Below, one piece after another: positions 8,810 to 17,477 of a stretch of 64,000 nt of DNA. The notes under the pieces are model-generated. The model saw only the letters and a list, made by a program, of their open reading frames with translations, was not told the origin of the DNA and searched no databases. The DNA comes from JADJXV01 sp046328995 (GTDB taxonomy: Bacteria > Bacteroidota > Ignavibacteria > Kapaibacteriales > UBA961), in the NCBI GenBank assembly GCA_046328995.1, contig JAXLVN010000006.1, forward strand, positions 299,645 to 363,644, given 5' to 3'. A program made the position numbers and the translations under genes. Position 1 is the stretch's first letter; every line of letters starts with the position of its first letter.

Positions 8810-10966
8810 CTATAATCCTCTCTGTAAGAGGAGAGTCTTTTGAGCCCCATCGATTTCAAGTCGAAGGATATAGAGATTATTGCCCGGTACTGTTGGCAGT
8901 GGAATCTGATGATGACCCTTCATATACAACGTCACCGGCAGCGACGCCATGAGCCGACCGAGAATGGTATAGACTCGTACAGATACCTCTGCTTGCTTGG
9001 TAAGTGCAATATGTACCATGCTATTATCATTGAATGGATGCGGCACGACCTGTACGTCTTGTTCTATTGACTCCTGCTGCTCCGTCACGTCGGACGCGCC
9101 GGTACGATGGTAGAAAAGCAACCCTGTTTGCGGAGAATTGGTCATATCTCGTGCTGCGACAACAGCTACGGTATTATCGGCTGAAAGGAACGACCATTGG
9201 GACTGTTCACCCGGATTTTTCGCCAGAGTCGTATTGGAATGCGTCTGATACGGATTTTCGGTAATCCCTTGTACAGCAAAGGCCTGCAGTTCGGCCGGCA
9301 TACGATAGATGAATTTACTGTCGGCTGTAAAATGTCCGATGGCAATACTATTACTCCTACCAATCAATTCACCTGAAGCCGCATCGAAATGTTTTCCGGA
9401 AAAGGTAGCCACGGTACTATTATCCGGTGAGATATACGCTTCGTCAAAATTACCGGTATCATGCGTCCACAGCAGCGCTCCGTCCTCAGCTCTTACAAGA
9501 CAAGCCTGTGCCGATTTAGTACCCACCGACAGATATTTGCCATCCTTTGAGATATGCAATCCATTGACAAACGGCCAGCCTCCTATAAGTGTCCGCCATA
9601 CTATTGCACCATCCGAAACTCTGATTTTCCGGAGATAGTTATCCCCGCTTCCCGCATAGAGATACTCTCCTGACGGGTCAAAGCGTATCCGCCTGACCTG
9701 ACCGAAGCCCTGCCCGGCTTCACGCTCATTCGGCAGAGGTGCCGACCAGATGATATCACCCGTCGAACGGTACATCAGCGACACCTGACCGCTTCCGGTG
9801 GTGCCGACAGCCAGATAGTCCGCATTTGGCGAGAAGGCCACCTCGTAGGACTCATAGAGCGGTGAGCCGGACTTTTCCCATATCTTCTCACCTGTCAACC
9901 CATTGAGCATCACCACGGTCGCCGGAGGACGGAATGCATTCGCAAATCCTCCGGTATATAAGGCATACGCTACATAGCGCCCATCAGCCGACATATCCCC
10001 GCCCCAGGTTTCCCAGCCGGGATTGTAGCTCCATTTCTTGGTACCGTCGAAACCGTATTTATAGATTGCACACCCGGCCCGCAGCACACTATCCTGCTGT
10101 TTATTCCAATTTTCCTGCCCCGGAAACACACACACCGTCTGCTCGGCATCGGACCCGACTCCACGCCAGAATCCGGTCGTCGTCTCGACCGAAGCACGGA
10201 GTTCAAAGCTCCCGAGAGGACGTTCCTGCGCCCCGGGCTCAACCTCAATCCGCATATTTTGGGCATTTGCACGGTCAATTTTTACAATGCGTGACTTCAC
10301 ATTATCGCCGGCAATTTCCAGATACCAATCATCACGGTCGCCGATAGTTGTTGAAAAGGAGTAGCCCGAGTCACCGGGGACAAGAGGAATCGTACTCGAG
10401 CTATGCCAATTAAGCGTCGCAGGCGTGACCCGCAACGCAGGCAACGGTTTCACCGGCAGGATAATGCGCCCCGCGACGGCAAATGATCCGAACGTAACCG
10501 GATTCCGCCCGGCATAATGAATGACAATTTTTCGGGTCATGACCGTAGAATCACCGGCAGGCGCATCACGTTTGTCGCGGATAAAGCTGAATTTAATATC
10601 AAAATTACGGTATTCTCCCTCCGTAAATGGCGTTGCAGGTCGCTGGTAAATCTCTTGTAACCAACACGATACAATCGTCGAGTCACCCGGCCGAAGCACC
10701 ATAATTTTGCCTCCATTCGGAAAGGTATTGAGCAAATTCCCCTGCACACCGGACGTTGTTACAATCATCGCAATGTTTTTGGGGGATACTGTCGATGCCG
10801 CATTGACAATCAGTACCTTACACAGAGGATTGGTACCGTGATAGGGGTAATCCACCGTATCTTTACCGTAGGCGTAAAAACGCAGACCATTCCACTCACC
10901 GAGTATTTGTGCCTCAGCGCTCAGGAAGCAAAGGAGGAAGCCGAGAAGGCAGGCAATAGTTTTCAT
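8810..10966 (-). CDS. Large T9SS-exported beta-propeller protein with C-terminal sorting domain
   Basis: A 718-residue secreted protein from the Met at the signal peptide (MKTIACLLGFLLCF, cleaved near AEAQ). The centre (about residues 300-600) consists of PQQ/WD-type blades: KKWSYNPGWETWGGD, TGEKIWEKSG, GDIIWSAPLPNE, DGAIVWRTLIGG and GALLWTHDTG, a propeller like those of quinoprotein and BamB-like folds. The last 75 residues are a Por-type sorting domain (VVPHPFNDNSMVHIAL ... VRVYTILGRLM ... NNLYILRLEI), removed or replaced when the T9SS exports and anchors the protein. The N-terminal 250 residues are unassigned. The cargo is probably surface-bound or released. No catalytic site identified. 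Confidence 0.85.
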   Translation of the reverse strand: MKTIACLLGFLLCFLSAEAQILGEWNGLRFYAYGKDTVDYPYHGTNPLCKVLIVNAASTVSPKNIAMIVTTSGVQGNLLNTFPNGGKIMVLRPGDSTIVSCWLQEIYQRPATPFTEGEYRNFDIKFSFIRDKRDAPAGDSTVMTRKIVIHYAGRNPVTFGSFAVAGRIILPVKPLPALRVTPATLNWHSSSTIPLVPGDSGYSFSTTIGDRDDWYLEIAGDNVKSRIVKIDRANAQNMRIEVEPGAQERPLGSFELRASVETTTGFWRGVGSDAEQTVCVFPGQENWNKQQDSVLRAGCAIYKYGFDGTKKWSYNPGWETWGGDMSADGRYVAYALYTGGFANAFRPPATVVMLNGLTGEKIWEKSGSPLYESYEVAFSPNADYLAVGTTGSGQVSLMYRSTGDIIWSAPLPNEREAGQGFGQVRRIRFDPSGEYLYAGSGDNYLRKIRVSDGAIVWRTLIGGWPFVNGLHISKDGKYLSVGTKSAQACLVRAEDGALLWTHDTGNFDEAYISPDNSTVATFSGKHFDAASGELIGRSNSIAIGHFTADSKFIYRMPAELQAFAVQGITENPYQTHSNTTLAKNPGEQSQWSFLSADNTVAVVAARDMTNSPQTGLLFYHRTGASDVTEQQESIEQDVQVVPHPFNDNSMVHIALTKQAEVSVRVYTILGRLMASLPVTLYMKGHHQIPLPTVPGNNLYILRLEIDGAQKTLLLQRGL

Positions 10967-11329
10967 GGCATGTAACTCCATATATGTATAAATGTTGAAT
11001 TATTCAGGCAGTAAAATATAGATGGGCAGTGAATTTTGTTACACGCATGAGGAAGGAGAAAGCAACGGCTGTGCAGCGTGCACAGGCAGGAACTCAGCAG
11101 GTCAATCTAAAGGCAACGCCATGCTCACGAGCCAATGAAAAGCTCATGCAGCCACTCGGAAAGAGGACAAGCACCGGGAAATACGAACGATGCCCGCCAA
11201 GAAAACTCCACCAACATAAGCATACAAGTCACAGGACCCTTAAACAATTTTTTACCGGTATCTCGGTATTGGATTGAGGTAAAAAATGTCTGTGATTAGT
11301 CCACTCTACGAGTGCGCTTTATGCGCCAA
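10967..11329. other. 363-base gap without a supported gene
   Basis: An 82-codon plus-strand frame exists at 11029-11277, but it is rich in basic and polar residues, has no recognisable fold and no convincing ribosome site, so I do not call it. I see no tandem words, tRNA or clear terminator here. The stretch should hold the promoter of the minus-strand propeller gene. Confidence 0.5.
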
Positions 11330-12163
11330 TCACTTCATATTTTTCATGTATTTATAGATGCCGGCGCACTTCTCAGGATGGAGCTTTACCAACTCACGGT
11401 ATAAATCTAAATATGCTGCCGCAAATTTCTTGACATTCTCCGGTGTGGTGAGTTCGGTTGTAATCGACAGCGTTTGTATATGCTCGGGATAGGTGGTTCT
11501 ATACTCCATGATATAGGCATTAAATGTACTTTGAGCGGATTCTTTGTCGTAGCCGGTCGGGTGCTCCATCGAATTTTTAATGATTGTCTCCATGCTGCGA
11601 AACAAGCCAAAATTCTCCATATCCGCTATCATATCCGTATTGGGCGTACCATAGACTCCAGGATTCTCCAGCTTGCAGAGTATGAGCGGCTTTTCTGCAT
11701 ATTTTTTAGTGAGATATTCGGTGTACTTTTTCACATAGTGATAGAGGTCGTCCGCAGGAGCATTGGTGTAATACTTGAGAGTAGCAGCTTGTCCAAGTTT
11801 CATAGAAGTAGCAATTACTTCCTGATGGGTAATATTCTTGGATTTGATCATTGTCGTAAGTTCATCGATGAGCTTGTTGTAGGTGACAATATCATACTTT
11901 TTCATCGCCGAAAATACCTGCCGCACCCCCGTCTCCATAATCATATTTTCAACATCACTACGATCATCACTCAGTATTACCATTGGTTTTATAATATATC
12001 CCCACAGCAAAGAAGTAACAACGACGGTGCCGATAGTAATCACCTGCCGGATGCTTTTTGCATTTTTCTTCTCCGAAGGTATAATCTTGCTACTAATGTA
12101 TGCACCTAGAGCACCACCAATACCGCCCACAAGAGCAGAACCTGCTATCGACAACCAATCCAT
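11330..12163 (-). CDS. Hypothetical membrane-anchored protein
   Basis: A 277-residue protein of unknown function, AT-rich compared with its neighbours. It begins with a glycine-rich membrane helix (residues 4-25, SALVGGIGGALGAYI, a glycine-zipper look), a short basic loop (KIIPSEKKNAKSIR) and a second membrane helix (about 41-62). The remaining 215 residues are soluble and helical, with many Lys, Tyr and Glu (VKKYTEYLTKKY, LYRELVKLHPEKCAGIYKYM). No enzyme motif is visible. It stands alone on the minus strand, with gaps of about 360 and 290 bases on either side. Confidence 0.65.
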   Translation of the reverse strand: MDWLSIAGSALVGGIGGALGAYISSKIIPSEKKNAKSIRQVITIGTVVVTSLLWGYIIKPMVILSDDRSDVENMIMETGVRQVFSAMKKYDIVTYNKLIDELTTMIKSKNITHQEVIATSMKLGQAATLKYYTNAPADDLYHYVKKYTEYLTKKYAEKPLILCKLENPGVYGTPNTDMIADMENFGLFRSMETIIKNSMEHPTGYDKESAQSTFNAYIMEYRTTYPEHIQTLSITTELTTPENVKKFAAAYLDLYRELVKLHPEKCAGIYKYMKNMK

Positions 12164-12351
12164 GCGCCCATCTCCTTTCTCTCGAAAAAATAACTATTTG
12201 CACAGTATGAAATACACCATGCGAGAATATCTACTTAATTTACAACTACTCATATTATTAAAGAGTTACACTTAAAAAAATCCAGTGTACGGCAATAAGA
12301 ATTCGCCATGAAACTGATCAGACAGAGGCAAGTTCAGTGTGGCGGAATCGA

Positions 12352-12475
12352 CTTACCAAGTAAAGACTTACGACTTAATTACCTCCAACATGATGATCGT
12401 CAGCACGACCGGGGCGAATGCAATTCGCCCCTACAGATTCTTTCAGACTTACCAACTTACGACTTACCGACTAAA
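12352..12475. repeat. Repeat cluster: half palindromic element flanked by CTTACGACT words
   Basis: Words of the cttacgactta/cttaccgact type lie at 12352-12378 and 12445-12475. Between them (12412-12434) is one half of the dispersed palindromic element (GGGCGAATGCAATTCGCCC plus ctac), preceded by the cagcacgacc spacer seen in the complete pairs. The right-hand words run into the rimO coding sequence and supply its last codons and stop. Confidence 0.8.
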
Positions 12476-13773
12476 GTCCCATACAAATCAAACTCACTAG
12501 CATCCTCAATCTCCACCATCACGAAATCTCCCGGCATGAGCTCTGTATCCGGCGAACGTACAAATACTTCATTATCCACTTCCGGTGCGTCGGCTTCGCT
12601 GCGCGCCTGATATTCGCCGTTCACATTTTCCTCGATGAGCACTTTGATGGTCGAACCGATTTTCGCCTGATTTTTCTCGAGCGATATCCCTTTTTGAATC
12701 TCCATCAGCGTTTTTTTACGTTCTTCCTTCACGTCCGAAGGGATTGAATCGCCCAAAATATAGGCATACGTGTCATCCTCCTGCGAGTAGAGGAATGCGC
12801 CGACACGATCGAGCTTTACCTCGCTGACGAAGTCGCATAATTCATCAAAATCCGCCTGTGTTTCGCTCGGATAGCCAACGATAAAGGTCGAGCGTAGCGT
12901 GATATCCGGCACCACCGAGCGTATCTCGCCAATAAGCTCCTCGGTAGCACGGCGCGTAATTCCACGGCGCATCGACTTGAGCACATTCGTCGAAATATGC
13001 TGGAGCGGCATGTCTAAGTATTTGCAAATATTATCACGTTCGGCGATGACGGGGAGAATGTCTTTGGGGAATTTAGCAGGATAGGCATACATCAGACGTA
13101 TCCACTCAGCGCCCTGCACGTCGCTCATTTTTTTCAGCAAATCCGCAAGCGCACGATTGCCGTACATGTCTAATCCATAATACGTTAGGTCTTGTGCGAC
13201 GACCACAAATTCCTTCACTCCCTGCCGCACGAGCGAATTCATCTCCGCGATGATTTGTTCTTTCGGCTTCGAACGGTGCTTCCCGCGCATGATTGGTATT
13301 GCGCAGAACGAACACGGATTATCGCAGCCCTCGGAAATTTTGAGATACGCAAAATGGCTTGGCGTCGAGAGCACACGTTCGCCGAGAAGATTATATTTCA
13401 GGTCGGGGGAGAGCACTTTGAGGATATTCGAGTACGCCTCGGTGCCGAAAAAATGATCCACTTCCGGCATCTCGGCGCGGAGGTCATCGGCGTAGCGTTC
13501 GGAGAGGCAGCCGGCGACGATAAGGGTTTGTAATTTCCCGGCTTTTTTGAGCGCAGCAGCTTCCAAAATAGTATTAATACTTTCTTCTTTTGCCATGTCG
13601 ATAAAGCCGCAGGTGTTGATAATTAACGAATTAGCTTGACCCGCAGATTCAGCAAAGGTGAGATTGGCGGCTTTGAGATGTCCGGCAAGGATTTCGGAAT
13701 CGACCGTGTTTTTCGAACATCCAAGGGTAACAATTGCGACGGAATTATCATGCGAAGGAACAGTTTTTTTCAT
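12457..13773 (-). CDS. rimO: Ribosomal protein uS12 methylthiotransferase RimO
   Basis: A 438-residue radical-SAM enzyme that adds a methylthio group to the conserved aspartate of ribosomal protein S12. It carries the N-terminal UPF0004 domain with Cys ligands (VTLGCSKNTVDSE, IINTCGFID, VAGCLSERY), the radical-SAM core with CDNPCSFC for the 4Fe4S cluster followed by AIPIMRGKHRSKP, and a C-terminal TRAM domain ending DFVMVEIEDASEFDLYG. GKHRS after the cluster and GCSKN at the start separate it from MiaB, which is encoded at 56.4 kb. The final residues VGKS and the stop are encoded by the intergenic repeat word. Its start overlaps the DUF2127 stop by four bases (ATGA), implying translational coupling. 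Confidence 0.95.
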   Translation of the reverse strand: MKKTVPSHDNSVAIVTLGCSKNTVDSEILAGHLKAANLTFAESAGQANSLIINTCGFIDMAKEESINTILEAAALKKAGKLQTLIVAGCLSERYADDLRAEMPEVDHFFGTEAYSNILKVLSPDLKYNLLGERVLSTPSHFAYLKISEGCDNPCSFCAIPIMRGKHRSKPKEQIIAEMNSLVRQGVKEFVVVAQDLTYYGLDMYGNRALADLLKKMSDVQGAEWIRLMYAYPAKFPKDILPVIAERDNICKYLDMPLQHISTNVLKSMRRGITRRATEELIGEIRSVVPDITLRSTFIVGYPSETQADFDELCDFVSEVKLDRVGAFLYSQEDDTYAYILGDSIPSDVKEERKKTLMEIQKGISLEKNQAKIGSTIKVLIEENVNGEYQARSEADAPEVDNEVFVRSPDTELMPGDFVMVEIEDASEFDLYGTLVGKS

Positions 13774-14255
13774 GCTTTTGAAGGAGGATTTTTATGAGAA
13801 TGAGCGTGTAGAGTTTTCCAAAGATACCATACAATGAACGAATTAACAATTATAATCACAACTTTTATCCACGACGGCTTGTGCGCGAAGTGATAGATTT
13901 CGAGTGGGATCAGCGACGCGGTACCAATCACCATCAGCCATTCGGCCCAGCGCTTATCGAGATAGACGCCTACGCCTTCGACCATGAGCAGCGCAGAATA
14001 CACGAGCGCAAGAATACCGGTCGTCCGGAAATGTGTTTCGCTAAGCGCTGTTTGAAATTTAGAGAGCAGCCAGAAGTAAATTTTGCTGTGCGGGAGCATG
14101 AATTCATCATTAGCCCAATCGATGAGCGCGTTGAGCATCTCGTGCCGCCGATCCAAAAACACAAGCGAAATGCCAATTGCCAGCAGAAGAATTCCTTTCC
14201 CGATTTTCCACAATGCGATGGCTTTGAGGTAGTTTTTAGGTTTTGTGTCAGACAT
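13770..14255 (-). CDS. DUF2127 family membrane protein
   Basis: A 161-residue integral membrane protein with four predicted helices (about residues 11-28, 60-85, 100-120 and 127-147). The motif KAIALWKIGKGILLLAIG and the DKRWAEWL segment match DUF2127, a family of small inner-membrane proteins of unknown function. It ends with a His/Lys-rich tail. Its stop overlaps the rimO start, so the two are read as one transcript, although no functional link with S12 modification is known to me. Confidence 0.82.
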   Translation of the reverse strand: MSDTKPKNYLKAIALWKIGKGILLLAIGISLVFLDRRHEMLNALIDWANDEFMLPHSKIYFWLLSKFQTALSETHFRTTGILALVYSALLMVEGVGVYLDKRWAEWLMVIGTASLIPLEIYHFAHKPSWIKVVIIIVNSFIVWYLWKTLHAHSHKNPPSKA

Positions 14256-14337
14256 GGGTAATTGTTTGAAAATGTTGTGGGTTGAGAGTTTGTTGATTTA
14301 TTAATACTACGCAGCATACCGGATTGTATTCCCACCG

Positions 14338-14490
14338 TAGGGGCGAATTGCATTCAATGCTGGCAACTTAAAAAAATAGGTATATAATTGAACACTTCGA
14401 CAGGCTCAGTGTGACGGTAAGTCCTTCGTCATGCTGAGCTTGTCGAAGCATTAAGCAAATGCCAAATTCTTACGTTGCCAACATTGGAAG
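14338..14490. repeat. Composite of dispersed repeats between genes
   Basis: 14338-14355 is a truncated copy of the GGGCGAATTGCATTCGCCC palindrome. 14392-14450 is an imperfect inverted repeat whose arms are acttcgacaggctcag and tgctgagcttgtcgaag, separated by about 20 bases. The following bases (14455-14475, aagcaaatgccaaattctta) recur after a second copy of the right arm at 34586-34635, so arm and tail move together as one dispersed unit. Confidence 0.8.
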
Positions 14491-14520
14491 CAATTTTGCA
14501 GCTGCGATTTCATAATTTCT

Positions 14521-14883
14521 TTACTCACCATCCTCTTTCTCCTCCGGATAATACCGCTCAAACGCATCGTTTATCCCATCAGTGAGCAACTCGACAAGTT
14601 CTTCATCCATAAATTCATAGTCATCGGGAATTGAGAGCACCTCGATTGGCGGCAAGTCGTTCTGACCAAAAGTATCCTTGATTTTCGCGCGGTGATTTGA
14701 TTCCATGACGAGTACCACATCAGCCCAAAGCAGGTCATTTTCTGAGATTGTACGGTTACTCTGCGGGCTCAATCCGACCGAACGTATCGCGAAGCGGACA
14801 TCATGCTTGAAGATATGCTCAGCCGTGCGGCTGCGTTTTTTGTTGCGTCCGCAGACGACGAGGATGTTTGGGCGTTGATGCAT
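14521..14883 (-). CDS. Low-molecular-weight phosphotyrosine phosphatase-like protein
   Basis: A 120-residue cytoplasmic protein. Residues 6-21 form a P-loop with the CX5R active-site pattern (VVCGRNKKRSRTAE, Cys11 and Arg17), which fits the LMW-PTP fold, although the loop GRNKK is more basic than the usual GNICRS type. A candidate general acid is in IPDDYEF (Asp87/88), where the classical family has DP. The acidic tail (EEKEDGE) is unusual. This matches a small subfamily often labelled predicted protein tyrosine phosphatase; substrate unknown. The YiiX-like gene lies directly upstream on the same strand, 44 bases away, so they are probably one transcript. Confidence 0.75.
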   Translation of the reverse strand: MHQRPNILVVCGRNKKRSRTAEHIFKHDVRFAIRSVGLSPQSNRTISENDLLWADVVLVMESNHRAKIKDTFGQNDLPPIEVLSIPDDYEFMDEELVELLTDGINDAFERYYPEEKEDGE

Positions 14884-14927
14884 GAGTATCTGTATGGTTT
14901 AATTGGAGATAATGTACATCGAAAACA

Positions 14928-15608
14928 TCAATTCTCTCGCACGACTTTCAAGACTTTACTCTCAAATATCGCCGCAGGAGATATCACTGTTTCCTGCGTT
15001 GGAATTTTCTTACCATAGCGTTCGCTGATAATACGTGCGACGAGATCACCGGTAAGGTCAAAATCGCCGAGCTTTTGGAGCGAACCTACTTCTATTCCGG
15101 CTGCGCGTTTGTATAGTTTCCAGATCAGTTCCGAACAGTACATTTTCTCATCACTCCACTCGAAGGTGAGGTCATATTTCTTTCCGACATACCCGTCACC
15201 GAGCCGTTTTATCGTCGCAAGCACTTCCGGTGTAAGTATGTTTTGTGAATTAACAAGTCGCTTTACCACGAATTTCCCATTCTCTCCCCTTGCTATCCAC
15301 GATGCGAGAGGTGTGCGTTGTACCGGCTGAATTGCCTCCAGTACGACAAGATTATTCCCTTCTTTCAGAATCATCCCGCAGTGAGAATACGTTGATTTGG
15401 TAGCATGTTGAATAGCTTTGCTTTGACGCGAGCGTGATGTCTGAAAGATGATGTCGCCTGTCTGTAATTCATGCTCACCTGTAAGCTTCTCCACCTCCGC
15501 CACCGCCTTTCCTCTCGCCTGCACTGGGTCGTACCACTTCCGCTTGGCGTAGAGTCCGCCGAGAAGGAGTATTCCCGTGAGAGTGAACAGGAGGAGATTT
15601 TTTTTCAT
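14928..15608 (-). CDS. YiiX-like permuted NlpC/P60 cysteine hydrolase
   Basis: A 226-residue protein with one N-terminal membrane helix or signal (residues 4-20) and then a permuted papain-like domain. The conserved His is in TYSHCGMIL (His76), a conserved acidic residue follows in VVLEAIQPV (Glu91), and the catalytic Cys is in MYCSELIWKLY (Cys158), giving the His-before-Cys order of the YiiX/YebB group. GDIIFQTSRS before the His is also typical. These enzymes are thought to cut amide or ester bonds in cell-wall peptides or lipids; the substrate here is unknown. The protein probably acts in the periplasm. It is followed by the phosphatase-like gene. Confidence 0.83.
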   Translation of the reverse strand: MKKNLLLFTLTGILLLGGLYAKRKWYDPVQARGKAVAEVEKLTGEHELQTGDIIFQTSRSRQSKAIQHATKSTYSHCGMILKEGNNLVVLEAIQPVQRTPLASWIARGENGKFVVKRLVNSQNILTPEVLATIKRLGDGYVGKKYDLTFEWSDEKMYCSELIWKLYKRAAGIEVGSLQKLGDFDLTGDLVARIISERYGKKIPTQETVISPAAIFESKVLKVVREN

Positions 15609-15692
15609 GGGAATTGGAAAAATGGAGCGGCTTATTAACTAATCAAAAATGGTTCTCTGGCAATTTTTGTGTTTTGGTCTTCTTTTACCATT

Positions 15693-15754
15693 GTAGGGGC
15701 GAATTGCATTCGCCCAAACCTAGCACGACCTGGGCGAATGCAATTCGCCCCTAC
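15693..15754. repeat. Complete inverted pair of the dispersed palindromic element
   Basis: Two head-to-head copies of a 23-base arm (gtag plus the palindrome GGGCGAATTGCATTCGCCC) at 15693-15715 and 15732-15754 are separated by a 16-base spacer containing ctagcacgacc. Each arm is an imperfect palindrome in itself, so the 62-base unit could fold as one long hairpin or as two. An almost identical unit lies at 36409-36471. Confidence 0.9.
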
Positions 15755-15834
15755 GGTCAAAACATAATTTATCCAAGAAAGAAAAATGTATTTAACTAAT
15801 TAAAAAACAAAACGGTAAAATTATCTGTACTTCC

Positions 15835-16623
15835 TCACAACGCCTTCGTCCTCCCGCCATCGACGGTCAAATTAATCCCGGTCACATACGCTGCCTTCGA
15901 TGAGGCGAGAAAGAGTGCTGCATGGGCGATTTCGCGCGGCTCGGCAAAACGCTTGGCGGGGATTTCGGCGGTCATTTCATGTTCGATTTCGGCAGTGGAC
16001 TTACCGGACTCCGCCGCTTTCCGCGCGATAATTGCTTTCAGGCGTCCCGTTTTCGTCGCGCCGGGGAGAACATTATTCACCGTAATGCCGTGCGGGGCGA
16101 GTTCGGTCGCAAGTGTTTTGGACCAACTCCCCATCGCACCGCGAATCGTATTCGACACGCCAAGCCCGTCAAGCGGCTGACGCACCGACGTCGAAATGAT
16201 ATTAATAAATCTTCCGTAACCGTTTGATTTCATGCCACCTACCACAAGCTGCATAATCGTCTGACTGCACAATAGATGCACTGTAAGCGCATGCACGAAT
16301 TCCTCGGGTCTCGCTGCTGCCACAGCTCCCGGAGCCGGTCCGCCGGAATTATTGACCACGATATTGATCTGATGTCCTTCGTTCAAATACCCTGCTAGAG
16401 CTCGGCGTACAGACTCCGGCTCGGTAAAGTCGGCGACGAGGTAGGCATGTTCGCCCGCTGTCGGTGCAGCGAGTGCGGCGAGTGTTTCAGCGAGTGCGTC
16501 TTCGTTGCGAGCGATGAGCACGACGCGCGCACCGGCCAAGGCAAATTCCTCGGCAATTGCCCGTCCGATGCCCTGTGTACTGCCGCAGACGAGTGCTGTT
16601 TTTCCGTCTAAACGTAATTCCAT
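15835..16623 (-). CDS. Atypical short-chain dehydrogenase/reductase family protein
   Basis: A 262-residue SDR with the Rossmann NAD(P)-binding motif GSTQGIGRA (14-22), the acidic strand LVADFTE, the NNSGG stabilising motif (91-95) and the active-site Ser (NIISTSV, Ser144). At the place where classical SDRs have the YxxxK pair, this protein reads SNTIR (Ser157 and Arg161), so the usual Tyr and Lys are missing. The C-terminus has FLASSKAAYVTGINLTVDGG, typical for the fold. SDR subgroups with an SNxxR sequence at this position are known to me from other bacteria, so the change is probably real; whether it is a reductase is uncertain. It lies next to the DUF2203 gene on the same strand. Confidence 0.85.
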   Translation of the reverse strand: MELRLDGKTALVCGSTQGIGRAIAEEFALAGARVVLIARNEDALAETLAALAAPTAGEHAYLVADFTEPESVRRALAGYLNEGHQINIVVNNSGGPAPGAVAAARPEEFVHALTVHLLCSQTIMQLVVGGMKSNGYGRFINIISTSVRQPLDGLGVSNTIRGAMGSWSKTLATELAPHGITVNNVLPGATKTGRLKAIIARKAAESGKSTAEIEHEMTAEIPAKRFAEPREIAHAALFLASSKAAYVTGINLTVDGGRTKAL

Positions 16624-16632
16624 GATGTTCCT

Positions 16633-17019
16633 TTAGATTGTAATGTGTTCGTGTAATAATGCATCCGGTATCGGCTTACGCCCCATAAATCCGTCTTCAA
16701 CTCCATGATAATACTGCAATTTTGCTTCATCACTCCGCCAGCAGAGCATCACGGTCTCGCCATCGATAATTGATGGGAAATCGACGAGTCCGATCGAAAA
16801 ATCCCAATCTTTATATGAGCAGCCGAGTTCTTCGAGTTCGGCAAAATACCCGTTAATTTCCCGTACTCTTTTCTCAAATTCAGGGGTATTGGCGATGGCG
16901 GCACTGCCGACGGTGCGCACAAGAGTGCGCAAATCTCTGCCGGAGGAGAGAATATCCTCGACAATACGCCGGACAAGCGGCAATGTGAGGGTAGCTTCAT
17001 GAGGAGTAAAGTATTTCAT
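16633..17019 (-). CDS. DUF2203 family protein
   Basis: A 128-residue soluble protein from the Met at MKYFTPHEATLTLPLVRRIV; a Met seven codons earlier is possible. Family marks are FTPHEA near the start, the central helix region ending in ELEELGCSYKDWDFSIGLVDFPS, and VMLCWRSDE ... YYHG near the end. DUF2203 proteins have no established function. The SDR gene begins 9 bases after the stop of this gene, so the two are probably co-transcribed. Confidence 0.83.
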   Translation of the reverse strand: MKYFTPHEATLTLPLVRRIVEDILSSGRDLRTLVRTVGSAAIANTPEFEKRVREINGYFAELEELGCSYKDWDFSIGLVDFPSIIDGETVMLCWRSDEAKLQYYHGVEDGFMGRKPIPDALLHEHITI

Positions 17020-17477
17020 GGGGTAGAGTGTTTGGGACAATTGTTGTGTTGCTTGCAGCGCAAAAATAACAAAAACAGACGGATAGGGGATTTTTCACCG
17101 CGCACGCATCTATGAATCGGCTGCACGTTGAGAAGATTCTTTTTTGGGGTTCCCGGCTGTTCAATCTCCGGCCCCTCGCCTGCGGTCACCCCTGGCCGTC
17201 CGGGCATTTTTTTTGAAGAATTCCTCAATGATACATGTTGTGAAGGAGAAGCCGCGCGAGCTATTATGGCGGTATTCTTTCCCTTGTGTCATTGCGGTGC
17301 AGTGAAAAATTGTAATTTTGCAGGTAGTTAATGCAGTGAGATTTCCGGGTGCAGGATGTTTGCCGCCCGCAGCCGTTCTGGACATTTGCAATCAATCTAC
17401 AGCAGCCCATACACACTAATAGTATCGACATTACAATTTACTTTTACCTCAATTGTACCCCAAACCGGGAGATTTTT
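17020..17477. other. 458-base divergent intergenic region
   Basis: This separates the minus-strand DUF2203/SDR pair from the plus-strand PKD protein and should hold both promoters. 17178-17215 (cctgcggtcacccctggccgtcc) matches, in inverted orientation, a segment at about 51408-51432, so a dispersed repeat fragment is present. The reading frame of the PKD protein stays open back to 17349 but has no signal-peptide logic there. No other gene is supported. Confidence 0.55.

Noticed and set aside
11029..11277. 82-codon plus-strand frame in the gap after the propeller gene
   Set aside because: Composition is basic and low in hydrophobic residues, there is no ribosome site and no similarity to a known fold; it looks like a chance frame.
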